Assembly: GCA_963662155.1 (NCBI GenBank)
Contig: OY759261.1
Span: forward strand, 10,110,072-10,174,071
From: Lamellibrachia columna
Taxonomy: Eukaryota; Annelida; Polychaeta; Sabellida; Siboglinidae
Direction: 5' to 3'
Length of the DNA stretch: 64,000 nucleotides
Shown in pieces: positions 28,291 to 39,149 of this stretch; the stretch's first letter is position 1; each line of letters begins with the position of its first letter. The translations under genes and the position numbers were made by a program. The notes beneath the pieces are model-generated. The model had not been told where the DNA came from. It saw only the letters and a list, made by a program, of their open reading frames with translations, and ran no database searches.

Positions 28291-28497
28291 CCATTTTTGA
28301 AAGTTGATGTTATGAAAGTTTGCAAGTTGGAAGTTTTGGAAGTTTGCTTCACCGCACACACATGTTTTGAAAGTTTGTGTTATGAAAAATGTGTGAGTTG
28401 GAAGTTTGCTTCACGTCACACACACACACATGTTTTAAAGTTTATGTAATGAAAGTTTGTAAGTTGGAAGTTTGCTTCACCGCACACACATGTTTTT

Positions 28498-28988
28498 GAA
28501 AGTTTGTGTCATGAAAATTTGTAAGTTGGAAGTTTGTGATGTGACAAGTTTATGTTATGAAAGTTTGCAAGTTGGAAGTTTGCTTCACCGCATTAACACA
28601 TGTTTTGAAAGTTTGTGTTGTGAAAAATGTGTAAGTTGGAAGATTGGTCTATTTAACATTGGTCAGCCACTGTTGACATACTTTAACTTGTACGCTCCCA
28701 CTCGTCTTGTCTTTTTAATATTGGTCAGTCACTGTTGGCAGACTTTAACTTGTGCGCTCCCACTCTTGTCTTTTTGACATTGGTCAGTCACTGTTGGTAG
28801 ACTTTGACTTGTGCTCTCCCACTCGTCTTGTCTTTTTGACATTGGTCAGGTACTGTTGGCAGACTTTAACTTGTGCGCTCCCACTCGTCTTGTCTTTTTG
28901 ACAGGCGTGGAGTGGAGTGGAGAACTTCCAATATGCAAACTTCCAAAGCTAAAACTTCCAACTTGCAGACTTCCAACTCGCAAACTTC
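28498..28988. other. Spacer of the foldback element
   Basis: The non-paired centre contains GTTGGAAGTTTGC-type repeats and four copies of the 62-bp repeat in one orientation. The axis of symmetry falls near 28,743. Confidence 0.75.
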
Positions 28989-29189
28989 ACAAAAAATGTG
29001 TGTGCGGTGAAGCAAACTTCCAACTTACAAACTTTCATAACATAAACTTTCAAAACGTGTGTGTGTGTGACGTGAAGCTAACTTCCAACTTACACATTTT
29101 TCACAACACAAACTTTCAAAACATGTGTGTGCGGTGAAGCAAACTTCCAAAACTTCCAACTTACAAACTTTCATAACATCAACTTTCAA

Positions 29190-30885
29190 AAATGGCGGTC
29201 AATTTCTCCATGCATGTCACATGGTTGTCAATGTATCCATGCCTGTCACATGGTAGTCAATGTCTCCATGCATATCACATGGTGTCAAATGTCTCCATGC
29301 ATATCACATGGTGGTCAATGTCTTCATGCATGTCACATGGTGGTCAATATCTCCACGCATATCACATGGTGTCAAATGTCTCCATACATATCACACAATG
29401 GTAAATGTCTCCATGCATGTCAAATGACGGTCAATGTCTACACGCATATCACATGGTGTCAAATATCTCCATACATATCACATAAGGGTAAATGTCTCCA
29501 CACATATTACATGGTGGTGAACGTCTCCATACATATCACACAGCGGTAAATGTCTCCATACATGTCACATACCAGTCAATGTCTCCATGCATGTCACGTT
29601 GTGGTCAATGTCTCCACGCATATCACACAGCGGTAAATGTCTCCATGCATGTCACATGGCAGTCAATGTCTCCAAAAAAAATTTCATGACACAAACTTTC
29701 AAAACAGTGCACGGTGCATGTTCGGTGAAGCAAACTTTCAACTTGCAAACTTTCATAACATAAACTTTCAAAGTGGAGTGGAGTGGAGAACTTCCAATTT
29801 GCAAATTCCAAAGCACAAACTTCCAACTTGCAGACTTCCAACACATGAGAGTCAATGTCTCCAAGCATGTCACATGGCAGTCAATGTCTTCATGCATATC
29901 ACATGGTGTCAAATGTCTCCATACATATCACATGGCTGTCAATGTCTCCACGCATGTTACATGGTGTCAAATGTCTCCACACATATCACATGGTGGTGAA
30001 TGTCTCCATACATATCACACAGCGGTAAATGTATCCATGCATGTCACATGGCAGTCAATGTCTCCATGCATACCACATGGTGTCAAATGTCTCCATACAT
30101 ATCACACAGGGGTAAATGTCTCCACACATATCACATGGTGGTGAACGTCTCCATACATATCACACAGCGGTAAATGTATCCATACATGTCACATAGCAGT
30201 CAATGTCTTCATGCATGTCACGTTGTGGTCAATGTCTCCACGCATATAACACAGTGGTAAATGTCCCCATGCATGTCACATGGTGTCAAATGTCTCCATA
30301 CATATCACACAGCAGTAAATGTCTCCATGCATGTCACATGACGGTCAATGTCTCCATGCATGTCACTTGATAGTCAATGTCTTCATGCCTACCACATGGT
30401 GTCAAATGTCTCCATACATATCACACAGGGGTAAATGTCTCCACACATATCACATGGTGGTGAACGTCTCCATACATATCACACAGCGGTAAATGTATCC
30501 ATACATGTCACATAGCAGTCAATGTCTTCATGCATGTCACGTTGTGGTCAATGTCTCCACGCATATAACACAGTGGTAAATGTCCCCATGCATGTCACAT
30601 GGTGTCAAATGTCTCCATACATATCACACAGCAGTAAATGTCTCCATGCATGTCACATGACGGTCAATGTCTCCATGCATGTCACTTGATAGTCAATGTC
30701 TTCATGCCTACCACATGGTGTCAAATGTCTCCATACATATCACACAGGGGTAAATGTCTCCACACATATCACATGGTGGTAAACGTCTCCATACATATCA
30801 CACAGCGGTAAATGTCTCCATACATGTCACATAGCAGTCAATGTCTCCGTGTATGTCACATTGTGGTCAATGTCTCCATCAGCGA
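29190..30885. repeat. 29-bp minisatellite, right arm
   Basis: Same array as the left arm, inverted, at 29,190-29,670 and 29,850-30,885. Two adjacent 319-bp higher-order units (30,103-30,740) look almost identical, implying recent duplication after the palindrome formed. Confidence 0.92.
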
Positions 30886-31124
30886 CTGACCAGTGTCAAA
30901 AAAGACAAGAAGAGTGAGAGCGCACAAGCCAAAGTCCACCAACAGCGACTGACCAATGTCAAAAAAGACAAGGCGGGTGGAAGTACACAAGCCAAATTCC
31001 ACCAACAGCGACTGACCAGTGTGAAAAAGACAAGACGAGTGGAAGCGTACAAGCCAAAGTCCACCAACAGCGACTGACCAGTGTGAAAAAAAACAAGACG
31101 AGTGGGAGCGCACAAGACTTCCTA

Positions 31125-31475
31125 CAGTTTACCCATACCTCCTACAGTTTACCCATAACTCCTACAGTTTACCCATAATTCCTACAGGTTACCCATAACT
31201 CCTACAGTTTTGCGACTGACCAGTGTGAAAAAAGACAACACGAGTGGGAGCGCACAAGCCTTCCTACAGTTTACCCATACCTCCTACAGTTTACCCATAA
31301 CTCCTACAGTTTACCCACAATTCCTACAGGTTACCCATAATTCCTACAGTTTACCCATAATTCCTACAGGTTACCCATAACTCCTACAGTTTACCCGTAA
31401 TTCCTACAGGTTACCCATAACTCCTACAGTGTACCCATAATTCCTACAATTTACCAATACCTCCTACAGTTTACC
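31125..31475. repeat. 20-bp minisatellite, right arm
   Basis: Inverted copy of 26,366-26,735, reading CCTACAGTTTACCCATAACT. Confidence 0.92.
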
Positions 31476-32029
31476 CTGAAAGTTTGCTGACGATGTACTT
31501 TTTCTGGGTTTTCCCGTGTTTTTCCCGCTGCATGCACGAACTTTCGTCTGCTAGATTTCAGTCTGCTAGCTGGGTGAAAAGGCGTAACTTCGTTCGAACG
31601 TTCCAGAAAGCGGCGGTGTTTGTTTTGTTGACCTTGACCTTTTGACCTCGCGGTGTTTTTTGCAGACTCGTTGTGAAATAGGCGGTACGTAGATGTCGAC
31701 GCGAAATATAATACGTCGAAAGGTTCTCGATATAATGCCTCGAGGCAATTTGCGTCGCATAGCTTACAGGCACGGTTACGTTTTTCCCTCTGCATGCACG
31801 AACTTTCGTCCGCTAGGTTTCAGGCTGCTAGCAGGGTGAAAATGCGGGATGGTGTTTCTTTTCGTGAGCGTGGAAAATTCCATAACGTCGTTCGAATGTT
31901 CCAAAAAAGAAGAAAAAAACTACATGAAACCGGTTCAAAACGGTTTGAACCGGTTTATACCGGTTCTGTACACAGACACGTCTCGGAAAGCGCGTCATAA
32001 TCGTCAGTATTAAGCCAAATACGACTGAA

Positions 32030-32185
32030 TTAGGGTTACTAACCCTAACCCTAACTGGCAAGTGCATAAGTACAACAGATCGGCGATATTTGACCTTTCA
32101 TTAGGGTTAATAACCCTACAGGGTCCGTATTAGGGTTCACTACAGACATCAGAGTTAGGGTTACTAACCCTAACCCTAACTGGCA
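32030..32185 (-). repeat. Telomere-like runs, right arm
   Basis: Mirror of 25,668-25,822: AACCCTAACCCTAACT at about 32,040 and 32,165. Confidence 0.85.
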
Positions 32186-33152
32186 ATCGTATCAGCACAA
32201 CAATCGGTGACCTTTGACCTTCGACCTTGCCCCGCAGCGCCGTCTGGTAATCGTATCAGCGCAAAACAATGCCCCAAAACAAGATGGCAGCCTCCATAGA
32301 GAGGTCACGTGATATGCAAACGAGGAACTGTGACGTTGTAGCAGCCCCTCCTGGTGACCGTATCATCGCAAAACAACATGGCAGTAAAACAAGATGGCGG
32401 CATGTATAGAGAAGTCACGTGATATACAAATGAGGAACTGTGACGTCATAAGTCACGTGACGGCTGTCGACCAATCAGAACAGCCGAAACTAGGTCACAA
32501 ACCGTCGATACAATTGACCGGTAGCGCCCCTTGGTGACGGTTTCACCACAAAAGGCTCTCGACCAATCAGAACAGTCAAAACTAGGTCACAAACCGTCGA
32601 TACAATTGACCCGTAGCGCCCCCTGGTGACGGTTTCACCACAAAAGGGTGCAATATATGGTAATTTATGCAAATATAGACGTCATAGGTCACGTGACGGC
32701 TCTCGACCAATCATAATGAATCCATGTTGCGCCCCTGGTGACAGTATGACCGCAAAGGAGTGCGATTTTTGGTAATTTATGCTAATTGATAATAGGGGAT
32801 GACACGTTGCGCCCCCTGGTGACAGGTTCACTACATAACGGTGTAATTTTTGCTAATTTATGTAAATTTATGCAAATGAGCTGTGACGGCATAAGTCACG
32901 TGACTGCTCTCGACCAATGATATCCGTCGACACAATTACCCATGTGGCGCCCCCTGGTGGTGAAACTGCTCTCGACCAATCAGAAAGTGCCCCAAATTTT
33001 GCCATTTGAGCGATAATAGGGTATTATACGGTGGCGCCCCTAGCGGCAATAAGCGCACGACCAATCAGAACGCTCCATTTCAAATTTCAACCAATCAGAA
33101 TGAGCCCCAAATCTTGCCATTTTTGGAGCTTCAAAAAGACACACATACTACT

Positions 33153-33300
33153 CACGTCAACATTGATGTTTCCGACAAACATTCCCAGCTGAACCACCTG
33201 AAACACACCAACTATCTGACTAACTGATTGATTGACTAATTAAGTAACTAAATCAATAACTAGCTAACCAACAAACGTCAAATGTGATACCAAATGTCGT
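33153..33300 (+). repeat. Right target duplication and right part of the split repeat unit
   Basis: CACGTCAA at 33,153-33,160 followed by CATTGATGTTTCCGACAA and CAACTATCTGACTAACTGAT, matching 53,644-53,790 in order. Confidence 0.88.
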
Positions 33301-33840
33301 TAGAGAATAACATGTTGAAACCGGAAACGTCAACTGCTGCTGCCAAGTCAACCGCTATATCGTCCATATTTACATAATCTTACCATGTATAGATTTATTC
33401 CACCTAAAGCATTATTTCACCAGGAGGGGAACCCCCCTTCCACACTCCCCGTCGCCTCCGCGACGCGAAGCTTTCATATATCGCCCTCATACCATATAAA
33501 ACGGTAGATATCCAGATTGTTGTGCAATGCTACTTAGCACCTCTGAATATTATGAAAGTTGTCACTGCCGTATTGAGAAGTGGAACCAAGAAAGTAACTG
33601 CCAAGCATAGTACAAACATTATCATGTTCCACATTTAGACTAAACAGAGAAAGCTTGTAAGGTTATTCGTAACATTTTGGGAACAAATCGAAGTATCAAA
33701 GACATGGAAGTGCAAAGTGAACGGAATGGTGATTACGGGCAGCATAAGATAATAATTTGAGAGATTAACTAGCAGGCTTCATACGGAAGAGATACAGTTT
33801 AAATATATTATTTCTGCGAAATATAATAGAGCGGCAGACA
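33300..33840. other. Intergenic stretch
   Basis: No gene recognised. 33,486-33,550 resembles 16,876-16,940 (CCCTCAT..GCGGYAGAT..TTGTGCAATG..ACCTCTG pattern), a stretch that lies just downstream of peptide gene 2. Confidence 0.4.
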
Positions 33841-34190
33841 ACTTGATACATCACTTCCGTCGACTTCGAAAAGGCCTTTGATTACATATACCGAATGAGC
33901 CTTTGGAAAACCTACGTAATCTCAAACAAGATAATCTAATGATTCAACCCTTAATCGCGGATACAGATTGCGCAGTGCTAGATGAAATCACTACAAGACA
34001 ATGGAGCAGGATTGGTCGAGAGAAAGACAAACCGGCGAAAAACTGTAGCACAGAAAAACAAGAACTGGGGTGGAAAACATGGACTGAAGCCAAACAGATG
34101 GACAAAGATGGAACGAACTGGAGAAGGATCACTGCAGCTTGATGGATCACTCTTCCCGAAAAGGATATATAAGGTAACGTAACGGAATTG
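33840..34190 (+). pseudogene. LINE reverse transcriptase fragments, internally deleted
   Basis: Starts with SVDFEKAFDYIYR near 33,855 (polymerase core), then jumps after about 100 bp to a C-terminal tail pattern (GWKTWTEAKQMDKDGTNWR, 34,070-34,130). Most of the polymerase between these parts is missing. Confidence 0.7.
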
Positions 34191-34199
34191 TTTAGCCCA

Positions 34200-35229
34200 T
34201 ATTGTTGTGAAAAATTCAACAGTTATAATAGGTCCCAGGTAAAGGTCCCAAGTAATTGTAAATCACAATGGCAGTTGTTGTTGTATAAATTAATTCGTTT
34301 AATGCATGTAGAAAAAAAACCGAAACACGTTTGTGAATGATTAACGACAACCATGACACTTTTGAGAATAATTGACAGGTAACGTGTCAACACTAAGACT
34401 GTGATTAGCTCTATAATTATCACGGGTTAAAAGTAACCGTAAGTGTCACGGTCAACCGTCGCGTTTATGGCACAAATAGCTTCGTTTCACTTATGAAAAC
34501 ACTCAAACGTTTCCCTCCGAACTCCGACGTGTACACGTACCTGTTACATGTGAACTAAACTTAATACATAACTTTTCAGTACACATTTAAGTAAACATAT
34601 ACATTCTTCAATATGCTTAGTTGCGTCAATTCTACATTCACAGGCAGTCGACGACTAGCAACATGAAACACCAGCAATGAATGCAACTAACAAACTCTGG
34701 CATTGCCATAACATGACAGTTGCGGATGGATGAAGGGGTCTGGTGTTCGCTCATATCCTTTAAAAGTGATATGACAACTGACGGCTTCTCGTAAAAGTTG
34801 CTGAGAACGCATTACTTCATTCATCACAAATTACAAATAGGACACCTACTTGCCAACTAGGGTTGTGTTTATGCCAAGCTGAATATTACGTCCTGCTAGG
34901 AGAATATGCCCCCTGGTGCCATCGTAGAAGCCGACATTGCCAAGACTGAGACGACGAATGAACTACACTTTAAAATCGAACTCGTAGAAGTTGGTGAAGT
35001 AGAAACTGACTTCTCCCGTCCCAAGATGTCTTAGGGCTTTTGGTTTAGTTAGCAATACGGAAATTGTTCAGAATATTTTAAAATATGAATTTCCGACATT
35101 AATAAGAAATCGATTTTAGTCCGTTTATAGCACGTAGAAGCTTACCAAGCCTGTTGAAAGAATAAATAATTACGGAATGTTTACCAGGCTTTGTTTATTA
35201 GTGACTAACGACACGGATTTTATAAACAC
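34200..35229. other. Intergenic stretch with a short plus frame
   Basis: No known gene. A 42-codon plus frame from ATG near 34,905 to TAG near 35,033 begins MPPGAIVEADIAKTETTNE and has no stop, but there is no homology evidence. Low-level similarity to 53,880-53,960 suggests it belongs to the dispersed repeat unit. Confidence 0.3.
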
Positions 35230-35370
35230 TTACTGCGTGAATGTCGGGTCACGGTATGTTCTCAAGTAGTACAATTTTCGTCTCTTCTCGTCGTAGCGAA
35301 ATTCCTCCACCGTATCTTTGCTGTCCACAAGAACGTTGATAACACATATGTAGATCACTTCTGAAAACAT
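35230..35370 (-). CDS. Candidate small secreted peptide or terminal exon
   Basis: An intact 46-codon frame on the minus strand from ATG (35,370) to TAA (35,230). Residues 5-16 are hydrophobic (VIYICVINVLVD), as in a short signal peptide, followed by a charged part with KRRK, a possible processing site. Alternatively the TTTTCAG at 35,361-35,367 is a splice acceptor and this is a last exon. It is on the same strand as the two peptide genes, and a stretch 1.7 kb downstream resembles the stretch downstream of peptide gene 2, but it lacks the six cysteines. Chance cannot be excluded. Confidence 0.3.
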   Translation of the reverse strand: MFSEVIYICVINVLVDSKDTVEEFRYDEKRRKLYYLRTYRDPTFTQ

Positions 35371-35437
35371 GTAATATAATGCGTCATATCCAATATCTCA
35401 AAAAGTGAATGCAGCAATTATATGGCGAATGAGACAT

Positions 35438-37090
35438 TAAGAAATAGCCAAATAATCATCTGAACAGGTTTTATATTCGGATATACGGCGCAGTACAAAT
35501 ACAAGTTGTTATTATTATTATTATACGTTACTACGACTAAGCCTACTGCACATATTTTACTGGATAAGCGATGGATTGTTAAAGGTGACATGTGGCAGCG
35601 GCCAAAAACAGGAACGAAGAAAACGTCCTATGTTGCATAAAGTCTTACAGGAGTTATAGGCTCTCCAAATGATGAGACCGAGTGGAGAGAATGTGGATCT
35701 GTCGAGGTCGCCTACGATGTCGAGCGCGTGGGTCCCATGTATGGGCTTCTTGAAGTCAAACAGCAATATATCGCCCCGACTCTGTGCATCAAAGCCCTTT
35801 CCAACAATAAATGCGAGTTTATGTTAAAGACAACATTCTTTCGATATGTCTCTCCACAACGCCACAACGTTTTTCGTAACTATCTTCGTCATCGTTATAT
35901 ACTTTGTCGACGACTGTATTGACACTGAAGGCTGTTATGCAAATAGCAACCACTATGTTGTGTTTTAAGCTGCTTAAAACACTGATTTGGAATTGACCTT
36001 CTCTTCGTAACACACACTGCAGTGTGTGAGATTATCAACCGTCTTGGACTATCATTGCTGACAGTGTGCACTGAAATCAGATGACGCTTCTACCATTTAA
36101 AATAATAAAGATGCAACACTGACCCAATCGGCTGGTATCTTCTACTTACTCTGGTTAGAGACATTCCAGCTGATAGTCCTGAAAATGTGGAACAATTTCC
36201 AACTCCAAAATTTCGTAGTGAACCACCCGAAGTATTCGAGGCGGATACCGTCATCGACTCGCGTAAGAACAGTAAGAACTGCAGGAATCACGACACAACT
36301 TGACAGTGTCTGGCTGGAACGTTACACGCGTCTCACAAGAGTTGACATTTGCAAAATGCATCACACTATTTAATAAAGGAGATCGACGAGTGTATGTTAA
36401 TGTCATAGGTAAATCACCCGTCTTAGAGTCGCAGGGGTGTTTTTTATTCTTCCAACGGTCCGTATTACAAAGGTTATTAGTGAAACTCAAAACGCTTTTA
36501 GATATGGAACGCGCTAAGTGGAAAAAAATGATTTGTTTGATGATCGAGACACTACGGTTAGCGATGACAGAATTGTAGACGCATAAGCAAGACATCATCA
36601 CCGTGTGGTTGGCTGCACAAGCATTTGTGGATGAGATTTACCATGTGGCAATAACCTTTAATATGTGATGCTGGTATGTAAATCAACTGAGAAACTAACA
36701 CGAAAACATCTAGAAGAATCAACTGAAACAATTTGACGTATTATGTAGGATTTACGCAGATAGGTTGCAGCGCAAAGACAAATACTACAGCAGGTTGAAG
36801 ACATACCTCGGAATGAGGAGGAAGCTAGCTCACCTTGCATATAATGTCTCACAAATGAATTCGACCGCGAAGCCTGGTCGTATAGTCACGCAGTCGGTTG
36901 ATGATGTAAATACATGGTCTCAAATGTATGTCACGTCTACTCGAATCGCTAGTTCAGCAACTATGTGTGGAGAGAGAGAGTTTGATTCGTACATTTGTGG
37001 AGATGCTTTTGTTGGAACAGTTGACACGTTTATTTCTGCTCAACTCCATCTAAGTGGAACAGCGGCGGCAGATTTTGCAGAAAAACATTA
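35438..37090 (+). repeat. Dispersed repeat family, copy at 35-37 kb
   Basis: Matches 53,800-57,060 in order with indels: ATAATCATCT..CAGGTTTTATAT, then 35,570-35,770 against 54,470-54,710, 35,870-35,980 against 54,770-55,290, 36,080-36,360 against 55,390-55,650, and 36,890-37,040 against 56,960-57,090. Confidence 0.85.
35557..35766 (-). pseudogene. Conserved open frame of the dispersed repeat, copy 1
   Basis: A minus frame of 70 codons shares the pattern LLFDF.KP.HG.HA.DI.GDLDRSTFSP with 54,466-54,708. Conservation in the same frame in two diverged copies suggests it was once coding. Plus-strand frames are also partly conserved (ENVDLSRSP), so the strand is not certain. Family unknown. Confidence 0.35.
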
Positions 37091-37426
37091 GCATTAGTTA
37101 TTTTAAACTAGATCAGAATGGATTCTTTTTTATTGATGGAATGGGCGTATTGGAATGATGAACCGATTTTGGTGAAAAGAAACATTGTTTTTTGATGCTT
37201 GTTAAGTTTTATTACTTAATAATAACTAACTGGAAACAAAATAAAATGTTTAAATTAAAATTTTAATCTTGTTTCTGAAAAAAAAAATAATATTTTTACT
37301 ATTGTTACACTTGTGTTGAATTTATCATGGAAGGTCCGAAAAACGTAAGTAAGGTAAGCATATCTCAGCGTTGATCGCTAGCTACTCAATAATAACTAAC
37401 TGAACAATAAAATGTGTAAATGTACA

Positions 37427-37680
37427 CTACATACAATAAAAAGTTAATTTAAAAAAAAGTGCTTTACAATAAGATGCCATAAATCTAACATCCGTGGAGC
37501 CCATTCCATCAATAAATAAGAATCCATCCATGTTCCCTCGTCCTGTATGCAGGAATTTACATTTCCAAAAAATTAACAACATCTGCCAATTATCAGACAA
37601 TTTACCTAATATGTTTAGATCGTTTTGTAAATGTTGTTTGTCACAATCAGTGTTAATCATTCTAAACACTTATATATATA
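37427..37680 (-). pseudogene. LINE reverse transcriptase fragment
   Basis: The minus frame reads DCDKQHLQNDL..L.KLSDNWQM and CKFLHTGRGNMD, the segment following the catalytic motif. It resembles the corresponding part of the LINE at 57.9-61 kb, 23 kb away. Confidence 0.72.
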
Positions 37681-37859
37681 TATTATCGTCCAAATCATTG
37701 CTATATATTAAGAATAATTAAGGCCCTAATACTGATAATTGTGGTAATCCACTCAAAACTTATTTTCAATTTGAAACCTCCTTATCTAATATAACGAGCG
37801 TTTTTCTTTAAGTCAGCCACTGTTCTCTCTAGTCGATTATGCCGTCCCCAAAACTTTTA

Positions 37860-38300
37860 ATTTAAGTAATAGAAATAGTAGTTTCCACGCTGCTCTATGG
37901 AGTTGAAACAGAGACACTGCACCAAAAGCATGTTAGGAAGCCACATGCCTTGCTGGTGATACAAGAATACAACATGGTGTACTCGCATATCCAAACAGAA
38001 CATACTCAAATGAGCACCCCGAGCAAGTATATATGAGATAGACAAGGTGGCTCGAATAGATGACAAAATACTTCCTAAGGAAATGTTGCACTTCCAACTG
38101 TCGGAAGTTGATGAAGGTCGAGGTCGCATCTCACGAAAATTCAAATATGTTGTAATAAAAACATTGACGAAAAGCAGCATAACCTTCATATATTGGTTCA
38201 CACTTGCCGAAGAAACCTAGAGGTTAGTCATGCAACGTTAACAAAGTGAGTAGTAATAGTTTCAACCTAGAATGACAGCGAGATAGATGGTAATGTGCCG
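37860..38300 (+). pseudogene. LINE C-terminal fragment of the dispersed repeat
   Basis: Reads VSTLLYGVET near 37,880 and KVARIDDKILPKEMLHFQLS near 38,045. These are hallmarks of the C-terminus of endonuclease-reverse transcriptase LINEs. Parallel copies: 56,140-56,590 (+), 63,780-64,000 (-), and a short piece at 42,343-42,440 (-). Confidence 0.8.
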
Positions 38301-38539
38301 ATTCATGTGTAGACATGATAATAGACAACAATGGAACGGTAATCGCTATGTTGTAAAACAATACATTATACTGTAAATTGTTGTGTAGAGAGTACATCTG
38401 GTAAAGTGCTAAAGAGAAACATTTAATTAAATAACTATAAGTATATTACTTATTAATGTTTAAAGCCGGCATGTATGTAGCTTTAAACAATAACAAGGGC
38501 ACATAATAGGAAACATCAACTAAAACAAAACGGCGTGTT

Positions 38540-38860
38540 GCGAAGGGCTTACCATGACTAGTTGCACAAGAGTGTTATGTAGCCAACGGTACATAGAGCG
38601 ACAATGTGTTGCAATATGGCTACATCGGCTGGCGAGCTTGGAACATACGCGCCAGCAGACGACAGCAATGACGAATGCGACAGCCGGTTGAAGACAGAAC
38701 TCTGATTGATGTGGAAGCTAGCTTTTTTCGCATCGAGTGCCTGACAAATGATGCCCACAGCGAAACATGGTTATATAGTGACGCAGTCGGTTGATGATAT
38801 ACGTAAATTATCTCAAATGTATGTCACGCCTATTCAACGCACTAGTTCAGCAGTGAAAAC
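38540..38860 (+). repeat. Arginine-rich frame and GACGCAGTCGG block, copy at 38.5 kb
   Basis: Contains the broken frame with a GYIGWRAWNIRASRRQQ pattern followed by GTGACGCAGTCGGTTGATGA. Relatives at 56,776-57,060 (+), 63,270-63,540 (-) and partly 41,880-41,990 (-). Confidence 0.75.
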
Positions 38861-39149
38861 AAACATAGCATTTGTGTGCCTGTGCAGCTTTTGAAACTTT
38901 ATGTAAACACCTGGATAAAAATGCCCCTAAACAAAATAAAAGTGTAACATTTCCCCCTTCCCCCTCCATCGCCATGGATGTCACTAGAAATAGTTGCAGC
39001 AAAAAGTCGTCGTCGATATCTTGAAAGAATTTGGCGACGAACTCGTTCTCCACTTTATTCTGAACACGTACACATTTGTAATCACATGATGTCAAAAGCA
39101 AAGTCCAATTACTATACATATTTTATCTAAACAAATCTGAAAAACCTCG

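Larger units (their letters stand above)
24274..28497 (+). repeat. Left arm of the foldback element
   Basis: Inverted relative to 28,989-33,150. It carries an extra outer cassette block (24,274-24,900) that is a tandem copy of 24,930-25,390; the sequence from 24,905 inward pairs with 33,022 and downward on the other arm. Confidence 0.9.
24274..33150. mobile_element. 8.9-kb foldback (palindromic) transposable element
   Basis: Two arms of about 4.2 kb in inverted orientation (24,274-28,497 and 28,989-33,150) around a spacer of about 490 bp. Both ends begin TAGTATGTGTG reading inward, and an 8-bp CACGTCAA duplication flanks them. Arm order from the outside is: promoter-motif cassettes, TTAGGG-like runs, an AACCGGTT-rich patch, an open-frame segment, a 20-bp minisatellite, a 62-bp repeat and a 29-bp minisatellite. 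No transposase is visible, so it must be non-autonomous. Foldback elements of Drosophila (FB) and sea urchin (TU) share this design: long inverted repeats made of tandem subrepeats with 8-9 bp duplications. The superfamily is not established. Confidence 0.88.
28989..33150 (-). repeat. Right arm of the foldback element
   Basis: Inverted counterpart of the left arm. Differences: one extra 319-bp higher-order unit of the 29-bp array (anchors at 30,103, 30,422 and 30,741), and about 130 bp of distinct sequence at the outer end (33,025-33,150) that still ends in the same TAGTATGTGTG terminus. Confidence 0.9.

Noticed and set aside
27411..30144. Frames of 80-167 codons rich in His, Met, Cys and Ser in the foldback arms
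   Set aside because: Produced by the 29-bp minisatellite; frames on both arms mirror each other and shift with unit number.
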